Positions 43,216 to 51,596 of a stretch of 64,000 bases of DNA are shown piece after piece. The position numbers were made by a program, and so were the translations under genes. Each line of letters begins with the position of its first letter. Position 1 is the first letter of the stretch. This DNA comes from RGIG2000 sp045612665. Its GTDB lineage: Bacteria > Bacillota > Clostridia > Oscillospirales > CAG-272. The stretch lies in the NCBI GenBank assembly GCA_045612665.1, contig JAZKZO010000030.1, forward strand, positions 1-64,000, in the 5' to 3' direction. The notes under the pieces are model-generated. The model had not been told where the DNA came from and did no database searches. It saw only the letters and a list, made by a program, of their open reading frames with translations.

Positions 43216-43317
43216 TTTTTTTGACATTTTTCGGCATTTTTTGGCTTATTTTGAAGCTTTTGTGAAAACTTATCAAAAATTGTGTGAAAATTTTCTTATT
43301 ACAACGCGCGTTTTTTA

Positions 43318-43346
43318 TTGACAAGCGCGAATATTTGTGATATTAT
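43318..43346 (+). promoter_or_regulatory. Promoter of the glycosyltransferase gene
   Basis: TTGACA, 17 bases, TATTAT. The leader carries a CTTACC-TTAT-GGTAAG hairpin at 43376-43391. Confidence 0.85.
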
Positions 43347-43413
43347 ATTATATATTTAAGTATTTTTTAGGATTCTTACCTTATGGTAAGACGTCTTTGG
43401 AAGGGAGGGCACT

Positions 43414-44655
43414 ATGAAGCTCAGCATTGTTATTTGCGTTTACAATACTAGCAGACCGTATTTTAGAGAATGTCTTGAAGCTATCAGAGGCTCTACACTT
43501 TCATTCTCGGATTACGAAATACTCGTTGTTGATGACGGTAGTGAGGTTGACTACACGGACTTCATCGAGAAATATAACATTCGCTACGTAAAGACCGAAA
43601 ACCGCGGAATTCTTGCAGCTAGAATGTATGCGCTCAAGCTTGCCGAGGGCGATTACGTGCATTTCTACGATAGCGACGACTGCTCTACCTTCAACTATCA
43701 CGCGCCGATGCTTTTAAAGGCTGAGCGCGAGAATGCTGACATCGTTATAAACGATTGGGCATTTTTGTCGGAAAGAGCGAAATACATTTGCACAAGAGAT
43801 ACGACAATCAAGGGAGATATCTCCTACTCTGGCGACGACGTGCTTAAGGCATTCGCCTCACAATGCGGTAGAGAGCATGCGTATTTCGTGCTTTGGAACA
43901 AAATCTTCAAGCGCGAGGTTTTGCTTAAGGCGATAAAGGAAATTGAGGCACTTGACCTCACAATGAGCCCTGTGCATTACTCCGAGGATGCGCTTATAAA
44001 CTTCTTCGCCTTCAAGAATGCAAGAAGGCTCGTTAACATTCACACAGGATACTATTTCTACCGTATCCACCCACGTCAGAGTGTGAACGTTTCAAGCAAG
44101 GACAAGCTTATCTCACAGGTTACCTCTATGACCGACACGCTCGGTGCTATGATGAATAACATCGGCGACAACGTTCATAAGGAATATATTTACGATTGCA
44201 TTCAAAAATGGAATGAGCTTATGGCTCGCTCGCATTATTCATATGCAAAGACCAAGAAATATCTCGACGCAATCCCTTACATAAAGCAAAGATACGGCAT
44301 CGAAAAGCTTCGCACCTCTACCTTTAAGGACGGAAGCGCATATACGAAGAACCGTATTCTTGCCGAGAACTTTAGCGAAATCGACTGTGCGCTTATGAAG
44401 CTTTTCAAGATGAGCGACACTCCAACCGATGCCTGCTATGACAAATCCGACGATTACATTCGCTCGTCGGTTGAGCACATGTGCGAGCATCAAGGAAAGA
44501 TTATCGCCTGGTCAAAGGATGCGAAAAACGTTATTCCCGAGGCAAAAATTTCTTTTAAAACGAAGTTTTTGCACAACCACATAGTTTACAGTGCCGGAAT
44601 GATACTTTTCAAAAAGGGCTCTAAAATCCGTGCGTTTTTAAAAAAAAGATTTTAG
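43414..44655 (+). CDS. GT2-family glycosyltransferase
   Basis: A 413-residue glycosyltransferase with the GT-A fold. LSIVICVYNTSRPYF at the start binds nucleotide, VVDDGS (about 37-42) follows, and HFYDSDDCS holds the metal-binding DxD. The acceptor-side residues 130-240 include a WNKIFKRE segment typical of GT2 enzymes of capsule or teichoic acid modification. No membrane span is evident. It stands alone without a polysaccharide cluster, so the acceptor is unknown. GGGAGG precedes the start. Confidence 0.88.
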   Translation: MKLSIVICVYNTSRPYFRECLEAIRGSTLSFSDYEILVVDDGSEVDYTDFIEKYNIRYVKTENRGILAARMYALKLAEGDYVHFYDSDDCSTFNYHAPMLLKAERENADIVINDWAFLSERAKYICTRDTTIKGDISYSGDDVLKAFASQCGREHAYFVLWNKIFKREVLLKAIKEIEALDLTMSPVHYSEDALINFFAFKNARRLVNIHTGYYFYRIHPRQSVNVSSKDKLISQVTSMTDTLGAMMNNIGDNVHKEYIYDCIQKWNELMARSHYSYAKTKKYLDAIPYIKQRYGIEKLRTSTFKDGSAYTKNRILAENFSEIDCALMKLFKMSDTPTDACYDKSDDYIRSSVEHMCEHQGKIIAWSKDAKNVIPEAKISFKTKFLHNHIVYSAGMILFKKGSKIRAFLKKRF

Positions 44656-44664
44656 TAAATCACC

Positions 44665-44696
44665 TAAGCGCTTGACATAAATCAAGCGCTTTTCTA
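44665..44696 (+). terminator. Terminator between the glycosyltransferase gene and lepA
   Basis: A perfect 10-bp AAGCGCTTGA stem, 6-base loop, then TTTTC. The tail is short, so some readthrough into lepA is possible. Confidence 0.75.
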
Positions 44697-44710
44697 AAAA
44701 GGAACTGACA

Positions 44711-46528
44711 ATGAACGAAAAGCAAAAAAACATAAGAAACTTCTCTATTATCGCGCATATCGACCATGGAAAGTCGACTCTTGCCGACCGTATTCTCGAA
44801 TACTGCAATGCCGTTTCCAAGCGTGAAATGGAAGAACAGCTTCTTGACAATATGGACCTTGAGCGTGAGCGCGGAATTACTATCAAGGCGCGTGCCGTAA
44901 GAATCGACTACACTCACTCCGACGGTCAGGAATATGCGCTCAATCTAATCGACACCCCCGGCCACGTTGACTTTAACTACGAGGTATCGCGCTCGCTTAA
45001 CGCGTGTGAGGGCGCGCTTTTGGTTGTTGACTCTACACAGGGAATCGAGGCGCAAACGCTTGCAAACGCATATCTTGCGGTTGATGCCGACCTTGAAATC
45101 GTACCTGTTATAAACAAAATTGACCTTCCAAGTGCTGACGTTGATAGAGTCCGCACCGAAATTGAGGATGTTATCGGTATTATTGCCGAGGACTGCCCTG
45201 CCGTTAGTGCGAAGAACGGACTCAACATAAATCAAGTGCTCGATGCCGTAATTGACAAAATCCCCGCTCCAAAGGGCGACCCTGACGCACCTCTTAAGTG
45301 TCTTATTTTCGACTCGTATTACAACGCGTATCTTGGCGTTGTCGTTTACGTGCGTGTGATGGACGGAACTCTTCGTGCAGGCGATAAAATTAAGCTTATG
45401 AGCACGGGCGCGACCTATGACGTTGTTGAGGTCGGTTATCTTAACGCGTTCGGACTTAAAAAGGGCGAGGAGCTTCGCGCAGGCGAGGTTGGATATATCA
45501 CCGCGAGCATTAAAACCGTTAGCGAAACCCGTGTCGGTGATACTGTAACCGATGCGTTTAATCCTGCATCCGAGCCACTTCAAGGCTTCAAGGAAGCGCT
45601 TCCTATGGTTTATTCGGGAATTTACCCTGCCGACGGTGCAAGATATAACGACCTTCGTGATGCGCTTGATAAGCTCAAGCTCAACGATGCCGCTCTTTCC
45701 TTTGAGCCCGAAACGTCGATTGCGCTCGGCTTCGGATTTAGATGCGGATTTCTCGGACTTTTGCATATGGAAATTATTCAAGAGCGTCTTGAGCGCGAGT
45801 TTAATCTCGATATTATAACCACAGCCCCTAGCGTTATTTACAAGATACAAAAAACTGATGGATCAACCGTTTTCGTTGACAATCCGTCAAATTATCCACC
45901 GCCCGACACAATAAGCATAGCTTACGAGCCGACCGTAAAGGCTAACATTATAACTCCCACCGAGTACGTTGGCGGAATTATGGATTTGTGTCAGGACAGG
46001 CGCGGTATATTTAAGGATATGAAATATCTCGACTCGCAAAGAGTTGAGCTTCACTACACTCTCCCACTTAACGAAATCGTTTACGACTTCTTTGATGCGC
46101 TTAAGAGCCGTAGCAAGGGCTATGCGTCGCTCGATTATGAATTTTCGGGCTACGAGGCGAGCAATCTTGTTAAGCTTGATTTCTTGCTCAACGGCGAGGT
46201 TGTCGATGCGCTTACCTTTATCGTTCACTCCGAAAAGGCTTATCCAAGAGCGAGAAAGATTGCCGAGAAGCTTAAGGACAATATTTCAAGACAGCTCTTT
46301 GAAATTCCTATTCAGGCTGCAATCGGCTCAAAGATTATCGCACGTGAAACCGTTAAGGCGCTTCGCAAGGACGTGCTTGCAAAGTGCTACGGTGGAGATA
46401 TTACAAGAAAAAAGAAGCTTCTTGAAAAGCAAAAAGAGGGCAAAAAGAAAATGCGCCGTCTTGGCTCGGTTGAGGTTACTCCCGAGGCATTTATGGCAGT
46501 TCTTAAGCTCGACGATAGCGAGAAATGA
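44711..46528 (+). CDS. lepA: Elongation factor 4 (LepA)
   Basis: A 605-residue translational GTPase that acts on stalled or misassembled ribosomes. GTPase motifs are AHIDHGKSTLADR (G1), RGITIKARA (G2), DTPGHVDF (G3) and NKIDLPSAD (G4). The LepA-specific C-terminus KCYGGDITRKKKLLEKQKEG and MRRLGSVEVTPEAF is present. The length is canonical. No clear promoter was found upstream, so it may depend on readthrough. The stop overlaps the hemW start (ATGA). Confidence 0.97.
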   Translation: MNEKQKNIRNFSIIAHIDHGKSTLADRILEYCNAVSKREMEEQLLDNMDLERERGITIKARAVRIDYTHSDGQEYALNLIDTPGHVDFNYEVSRSLNACEGALLVVDSTQGIEAQTLANAYLAVDADLEIVPVINKIDLPSADVDRVRTEIEDVIGIIAEDCPAVSAKNGLNINQVLDAVIDKIPAPKGDPDAPLKCLIFDSYYNAYLGVVVYVRVMDGTLRAGDKIKLMSTGATYDVVEVGYLNAFGLKKGEELRAGEVGYITASIKTVSETRVGDTVTDAFNPASEPLQGFKEALPMVYSGIYPADGARYNDLRDALDKLKLNDAALSFEPETSIALGFGFRCGFLGLLHMEIIQERLEREFNLDIITTAPSVIYKIQKTDGSTVFVDNPSNYPPPDTISIAYEPTVKANIITPTEYVGGIMDLCQDRRGIFKDMKYLDSQRVELHYTLPLNEIVYDFFDALKSRSKGYASLDYEFSGYEASNLVKLDFLLNGEVVDALTFIVHSEKAYPRARKIAEKLKDNISRQLFEIPIQAAIGSKIIARETVKALRKDVLAKCYGGDITRKKKLLEKQKEGKKKMRRLGSVEVTPEAFMAVLKLDDSEK

Positions 46529-47661
46529 GAAGCTTAGGTCTTTATATTCACGTTCCCTTTTGCAAGCGCAAGTGTAATTATTGTGATTTTTACTCACTCT
46601 CTTGCCCCCAAAAGGACAATTTGGTCGACTATGTGTCGATAATTTGCTCTCATGTTGAAAAGGAAGCACACCTTTACGAGGACCTCGTTTTTGACACGGT
46701 TTTTCTTGGTGGTGGCACTCCGTCCCTGCTTGACGAAACGGAAATTACGCGCCTTTTCGACGCGATAAGGGCTAATCTTAACGTGTCCGAGAATGCCGAA
46801 ATTTCAATTGAGGCAAATCCGGGCACTCTCACAAGAGAAAAGCTACTTGCGTACAAGAAGTGTGGCATAAACCGAATAAGCATGGGACTTCAATCCTCGT
46901 GCGATAGTGAGCTTTCGATGCTCGGCAGAATTCACACTCTTGAAGAATTTGAAAAAAGCTACCGTCTTGTAAAAGAGGCAGACTTTGACAACGTAAGCGT
47001 TGATATTATGTATGCCCTGCCAAGTCAAAACCTCGACTCTCTTATGAGGACCGTGGACTACGTATCTCACCTTAACCCCACACACGTGTCAGCTTATTGC
47101 CTTAAAATTGAGGACGGAACTCCGTTTTCGAAAATGAAGCTTGATTTACCAAGCGAGGACGAGCAATACGAGATGTATTTGTCGCTTTGCAAGCGTCTTG
47201 CAGAATTTGGCTACGAGCAATACGAAATAAGCAATTTTGCAAAAAACGGCGCGAGATGTGTGCATAATCTCAAATATTGGCTATCCAAGGAGTACGTTGG
47301 ATTTGGACCGAGCGCGCACTCATTTTTTGACGGTGTACGATATTTCTATGATAGCGACCTTAGTGCGTATGTCAATGCGATAAAGGACGGCAATTTGCCC
47401 AAAAAGCAAGTCGAGGACTTGCCCGCACTAACGAACGAGGAAAGAATGGATGAATATGTTATGCTCGCCCTTCGCCTCTCGGACGGAATTGATACAGCCG
47501 ACTTCGCCTCTCGCTTCGGTGTCAATTTTGAAGATGCGTACGATATTCAAAAATACATTGATAGCGGACATATCACCTTTGACGGAAAGCATTACGGCTT
47601 CACCTCTAAGGGCTTTTTCGTAAGCAATTACATTTTGTCTAATATGCTCAAAACACTTTAA
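46525..47661 (+). CDS. hemW: HemW, radical SAM heme chaperone family protein
   Basis: A 378-residue radical SAM protein of the HemW/HemN-like family. The cluster-binding motif is C-x3-C-x2-C in HVPFCKRKCNYCDFYS (about 9-24), followed by FLGGGTPSLL, the conserved ISIEANPGTL, RISMGLQS and a C-terminal HemN_C region. The fourth Cys seen in true coproporphyrinogen oxidase is absent, as in HemW. Coupling to lepA by a 4-base overlap is the classical lepA-hemW arrangement. Confidence 0.94.
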   Translation: MRSLGLYIHVPFCKRKCNYCDFYSLSCPQKDNLVDYVSIICSHVEKEAHLYEDLVFDTVFLGGGTPSLLDETEITRLFDAIRANLNVSENAEISIEANPGTLTREKLLAYKKCGINRISMGLQSSCDSELSMLGRIHTLEEFEKSYRLVKEADFDNVSVDIMYALPSQNLDSLMRTVDYVSHLNPTHVSAYCLKIEDGTPFSKMKLDLPSEDEQYEMYLSLCKRLAEFGYEQYEISNFAKNGARCVHNLKYWLSKEYVGFGPSAHSFFDGVRYFYDSDLSAYVNAIKDGNLPKKQVEDLPALTNEERMDEYVMLALRLSDGIDTADFASRFGVNFEDAYDIQKYIDSGHITFDGKHYGFTSKGFFVSNYILSNMLKTL

Positions 47662-47690
47662 GCAACCGACTCGGTTGCTTTTTGTTTTTT
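47659..47690 (+). terminator. Terminator after hemW
   Basis: An AAGCAACCGA/CGGTTGCTT stem overlapping the stop codon, followed by TTTTTGTTTTTT. Confidence 0.9.
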
Positions 47691-47743
47691 GTATAAATTT
47701 AACAAAAATGCAAGCCCTCCCCCCGATTTTCGTGCAATTTGCA

Positions 47744-47773
47744 TTGACACGCGCGTGGATTTCGTGTTATTAT
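47744..47773 (+). promoter_or_regulatory. Promoter of the 1206-residue secreted protein
   Basis: TTGACA, 18 bases, TATTAT. Confidence 0.83.
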
Positions 47774-47795
47774 ATATATGTATAACTATATGCCC

Positions 47796-47811
47796 ACGGG
47801 TGCTTACCCGT
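47796..47811 (+). promoter_or_regulatory. 5' leader hairpin abutting the ribosome binding site
   Basis: ACGGGT-GCTT-ACCCGT is followed directly by AAGGAG of the downstream gene. Confidence 0.65.
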
Positions 47812-47823
47812 AAGGAGAAAAAG

Positions 47824-50800
47824 ATGAAAAAGAAATTACTCTTTATCGTTTGCATAATGGCTCTTCTTTGTTGCATCTTCGCTTTAAGCGCTAGTGCAGC
47901 CGAGGTTGAGGTTGGAAACGTTTTCTACACGACCTACACCTCATCCGCTTATGAGGGCTATGACGGAACTGCAACGGTAAACACCAAAAACCAATCAAAC
48001 ACCGCTACTATTATTTCTATTCCCGACACAATCACGGTTGACGGAAAGACATACGTTGTAAACGCAATCCAAGGTAGCGCGTTTAACGGAAACAAAACCG
48101 TTCAGGAAATCAGAATCTTGAGCAAGTACATTACCGTAATCCCAGGCTCAATGATTTTGAACACACACGGTGGTGCTCTTTCAAAAATCTTCATTGATTT
48201 TTCGATTATCACAGAGGTTGCCCAAGCAGGTCTTAATCCATCCACTCAATCTAACGGAAACAGCCCTGTAACGAACAGCTTCTACTATTACGATGCAAAG
48301 GCATTCATTGCCGACGGCAGTGAGGTAAGAATCACCTCTCCTGACTTCTCAAGCCTTGTAACCGTTGGTCAAGCGGCGTTCCAGGGCGCACAGTTTGAGA
48401 AGCTTGTAGTTCCTGCAAGCGCATCTCTTTCTACACAGTGCTTTAGAATGGTTCAAGCAAGCGAGATTATCATAAAGGGTGATCGCACGTCTATTCCGAA
48501 CTACGCCTTTGCTCACTGTAGAAACGCAAGAAAAATCGTTGTCGAGTCAAGAAACCTTCAATCAGTTGGTGGTTCATCATTCGCCCTTAACTTCCAACCT
48601 ACAAACGGAGTTTATCCAAGCTGTGATTTCTATATTGATATGTCTAAGGTTAAGGCCATTGACGGCTCGGCATTTATCTTCTCGAGCGGATACGACCATG
48701 GTATTACAACTGTTCAATGGTACAATCTCGAGGGTGAAGAAGCCGTTGATCTTTCAAGCGTAGAAACTCTTGGCGACTCTTGCTTTGCAAGCTCGAACCT
48801 TGGCTCTGCCGACTATATCAAATGGCCAAATGCCATCAAATCAATCTCTAACCAAGCATTTAGACTTTGTAACATTAACCAAGTGCTTATCATCAATCCT
48901 GCCGAGGGTTCAAAAATCGCTCTCTCCTTCTGGGCATTTGCAGGAAACACCTTCACCGGTGTTGTTCTCGGTAAGGACGTAATCGAATCAAGTGCCACAT
49001 TTCCAAACGCAACGTTCGCAGTGACTTTGGCAGATTCATTTAAGATTCAAGACAAGAATTTCATTTCTTCTTCCACACCACTGTATTGTAAGGAAATAAC
49101 TGTCAACACCTCGTTTAGCACACAACAAATCGCAAACGCCACTATACTGAACTACGGTCTTTGCGGAGCAGGCGCTACCGTAACATTCCCAAATACAAAC
49201 ACACTTACTCTTGGTACATTCAATCACACAGAGAACGAAGGAGCACCTACCGTTCCATCCTGTACAGTTCCGGCAGGCACACAGTACAACTGTACTCTTT
49301 GTAACACCTTCATTCGTTACGAAGAAACCACTCCTGCTCCAGGACACACATATGATGCAAATGCACCACTCTCTGTTGAGCCTCTTAGCTGTACAACAAA
49401 CGAGATTAAGCACTATATTTGCTCTACTTGTTCAGAAGAGGTGTTAGTAGTAACCGCATATGCAGTAGGACACAAACACACAGTAATATCTTATCCTGTT
49501 GTATCTACCGACGGTGTTGAGGGTATAAAGAGATATACCTGTGCTAACTTTGACGGCACTTGCGGTGATTATTACGAATATGCATACCGTATGCTTCCTG
49601 ACGAGCTCGACGTTCGTATCGAAATGAACGACGGCACAAAGCTTACCGTAAAATCTTCCCTTATTTGGAAGTATAAGACTCTCGAGGTTGACAACGTTTA
49701 TAGCTGTTGGCTCTACAATGGCTCACTCAACAGCTCGTTTGTTGTAGGCGATGTAACGTACAAAACATCTGATATAAAAGCCATTTCCGTTCCTTATGGC
49801 ATCACAAAGATCGAGCAAAACTTCACACACCCTTATTCAAACATCAAGGTTATTGATTTGACCGATGCACGCGACGTTGCGCTTCCATCCACGTTTAGAG
49901 ATAACGGCAACATAACAGAGGTTATTCTCGGTGATGGTGTTAAGCTTCAAGGCGATTCATTTAGATATATAAACTCTCTAACCGTTCTCAGAATTGCCAA
50001 CGGCGCAACTGTTGTATTCCCGTCGGGCGCAAACGTATTTAGCGACTTTAGAGGCCTTGATAAGATTATAATCGGCGACGGCGCAAACGTACGCTTTGAA
50101 AGAAACACAACCTTTAACTGGAACGGCAGTACAACAAGAAGAATTGCCGAGATTATAATCGGAGATAACACAACCGTTTACTTCGGTTACAAAACCTTTA
50201 ACGGTGAAATAAATCTTACAACTATCACCTTTGGTGAAAACGGCAATTACACATTCGCTGGCGAATGCTTCCAGGGCGCACCTCTTACAGCGTTGAACAT
50301 TCCTGCAAGCTCAACTGTTACATTCACAGGAGATTCTGCATTTAGAAATTGCGCATCACTTGTAAGCGTAACTCTTCCTGCATCTGTAACTGAGGTTAGA
50401 AAAGAAACCTTTAACGGCTGTACATCTCTTGAGAGTGTTGTTCTTATGGGTGCTACCTCTATCGGTGAAAACGCATTCAACGCAACAACCGACAAGACAC
50501 TTACAATATTCTCACATGCAAATGGCGATTTGAGCATCAATTCAAAAGCATTTGCAAATAGAACAAACGTTGTTCTCTACACAATGAGCACAAACGTTAC
50601 ATCTCTTTCGACCACATCTTACACAATCTATTCAGGAATTCCTCACTCACAGTACGAGGCAAAGCTTGACCCAAGCTGTCTTGCCGACGGATATGACGGA
50701 TATGCAACCGACTGTCCTTGTGGCAATATTGTAAGCGAGGTTACCTTCACAATTTATTCAAGTGATGCAGAGGCTACAACAGGCAGCTACGGTGTACACA

Positions 50801-51444
50801 CCGTTATCCCAAGCCTTGGCGGACACACCGACAAAATTGTTATCGTTTATGCAAACGGATTTGACAAGGAAGGCTCTAAGAGTGTTGCTTGTGCAGTATG
50901 TAGCGAGGTATTGAGCGAGGCTACAGTTGTAAATCCTATCTTCGTTCACGAGGGCTATTCATACAAGCTCAACGGTGAGGTTACCGGAATTGAGAGTGCA
51001 TTCAAGGTTGACAAGGAAGCTCTTAAGGCTTACGAGCAAGCAAGCGGAAAGAAGATTACCTTCGGTATGATTATCGCAAATCCTACCTACCTTGGTGAGT
51101 CATTCTTCTTAAACGGCATTATAACCGCAAGCAAGGGCGCAATTCAGGTTCAGGTTGATATGGGCGACTACTCTATCTTCTCCTGCTACATTTCAGGCTT
51201 CCAAAAGATTGACCCACAGGTAAATCTCGAGCTTGTAATCGCAGGCTATACATACGAGGGTGACGACGTAAGCACACTTAAGCTTATGCAAAAGACCTAC
51301 GAGGTAGGCGACGAATCTCCTGCTGTAAGCAAGGTTACAAAGAGCGACGCAACGCTCCATACCGTTAACATTGCAAACGTAAAGACTCCTGTTTCATTCC
51401 CTGCTAACATTAAGGAATTCGGAACAACCGAAGAACAACAATAA
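47824..51444 (+). CDS. Large secreted BspA-like leucine-rich protein with GYxY module
   Basis: A 1206-residue exported protein with a signal peptide (1-25, SASAA). Two long stretches of LRR_5/BspA-type repeats lie at about 50-430 and 650-925 (for example IPNYAFAHCRNARKIVV, FRNCASLVSVTLPASVTEV, FNGCTSLESVVLMGATSIG). They flank a linker with several CxxC-type pairs and HTHD-like spacing (about 480-600). Near 1000 a C-x2-C pair (ACAVC) precedes the module FVHEGYSYKLNG, ITFGMIIAN and LVIAGYTYEG, shared with the proteins at 13961 and 19841. No cell-wall anchor is seen. It may act in surface adhesion or binding. The start at 47824 follows a hairpin and AAGGAG. Confidence 0.82.
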   Translation: MKKKLLFIVCIMALLCCIFALSASAAEVEVGNVFYTTYTSSAYEGYDGTATVNTKNQSNTATIISIPDTITVDGKTYVVNAIQGSAFNGNKTVQEIRILSKYITVIPGSMILNTHGGALSKIFIDFSIITEVAQAGLNPSTQSNGNSPVTNSFYYYDAKAFIADGSEVRITSPDFSSLVTVGQAAFQGAQFEKLVVPASASLSTQCFRMVQASEIIIKGDRTSIPNYAFAHCRNARKIVVESRNLQSVGGSSFALNFQPTNGVYPSCDFYIDMSKVKAIDGSAFIFSSGYDHGITTVQWYNLEGEEAVDLSSVETLGDSCFASSNLGSADYIKWPNAIKSISNQAFRLCNINQVLIINPAEGSKIALSFWAFAGNTFTGVVLGKDVIESSATFPNATFAVTLADSFKIQDKNFISSSTPLYCKEITVNTSFSTQQIANATILNYGLCGAGATVTFPNTNTLTLGTFNHTENEGAPTVPSCTVPAGTQYNCTLCNTFIRYEETTPAPGHTYDANAPLSVEPLSCTTNEIKHYICSTCSEEVLVVTAYAVGHKHTVISYPVVSTDGVEGIKRYTCANFDGTCGDYYEYAYRMLPDELDVRIEMNDGTKLTVKSSLIWKYKTLEVDNVYSCWLYNGSLNSSFVVGDVTYKTSDIKAISVPYGITKIEQNFTHPYSNIKVIDLTDARDVALPSTFRDNGNITEVILGDGVKLQGDSFRYINSLTVLRIANGATVVFPSGANVFSDFRGLDKIIIGDGANVRFERNTTFNWNGSTTRRIAEIIIGDNTTVYFGYKTFNGEINLTTITFGENGNYTFAGECFQGAPLTALNIPASSTVTFTGDSAFRNCASLVSVTLPASVTEVRKETFNGCTSLESVVLMGATSIGENAFNATTDKTLTIFSHANGDLSINSKAFANRTNVVLYTMSTNVTSLSTTSYTIYSGIPHSQYEAKLDPSCLADGYDGYATDCPCGNIVSEVTFTIYSSDAEATTGSYGVHTVIPSLGGHTDKIVIVYANGFDKEGSKSVACAVCSEVLSEATVVNPIFVHEGYSYKLNGEVTGIESAFKVDKEALKAYEQASGKKITFGMIIANPTYLGESFFLNGIITASKGAIQVQVDMGDYSIFSCYISGFQKIDPQVNLELVIAGYTYEGDDVSTLKLMQKTYEVGDESPAVSKVTKSDATLHTVNIANVKTPVSFPANIKEFGTTEEQQ

Positions 51445-51446
51445 AC

Positions 51447-51482
51447 AAAAAAATCGACACTCAAACGAGTGTCGATTTTTCT
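51447..51482 (+). terminator. Terminator after the 1206-residue protein gene
   Basis: An AAAAATCGACACTC stem with its complement, AAAC loop, then TTTTTCTGTTTT. Confidence 0.92.
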
Positions 51483-51518
51483 GTTTTAAATATTAATGAA
51501 GATTTTTCGAAAAATTTC

Positions 51519-51571
51519 CAACGCTTTCACTTTTTCAATTGTCATAATAGGTACAAGGGCAAAAAGTGCCC
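51519..51571 (+). promoter_or_regulatory. Leader region of the RsgI-like lipoprotein gene
   Basis: No good housekeeping promoter is seen. TCCAAC (ending at 51522) and TGTC (51540-51543) are spaced about 17 bases apart, as in ECF promoters, so the adjacent ECF factor could drive this gene. A GGGCA-AAAAG-TGCCC hairpin lies at 51557-51571, upstream of the GCGAGG ribosome binding site. Confidence 0.35.
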
Positions 51572-51596
51572 AAATAAAAAAGCGAGGTAAAGAAAA

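Noticed and set aside
44945..45850. Open minus-strand frame of 301 codons opposite lepA
   Set aside because: Shadow of lepA with no start signals.
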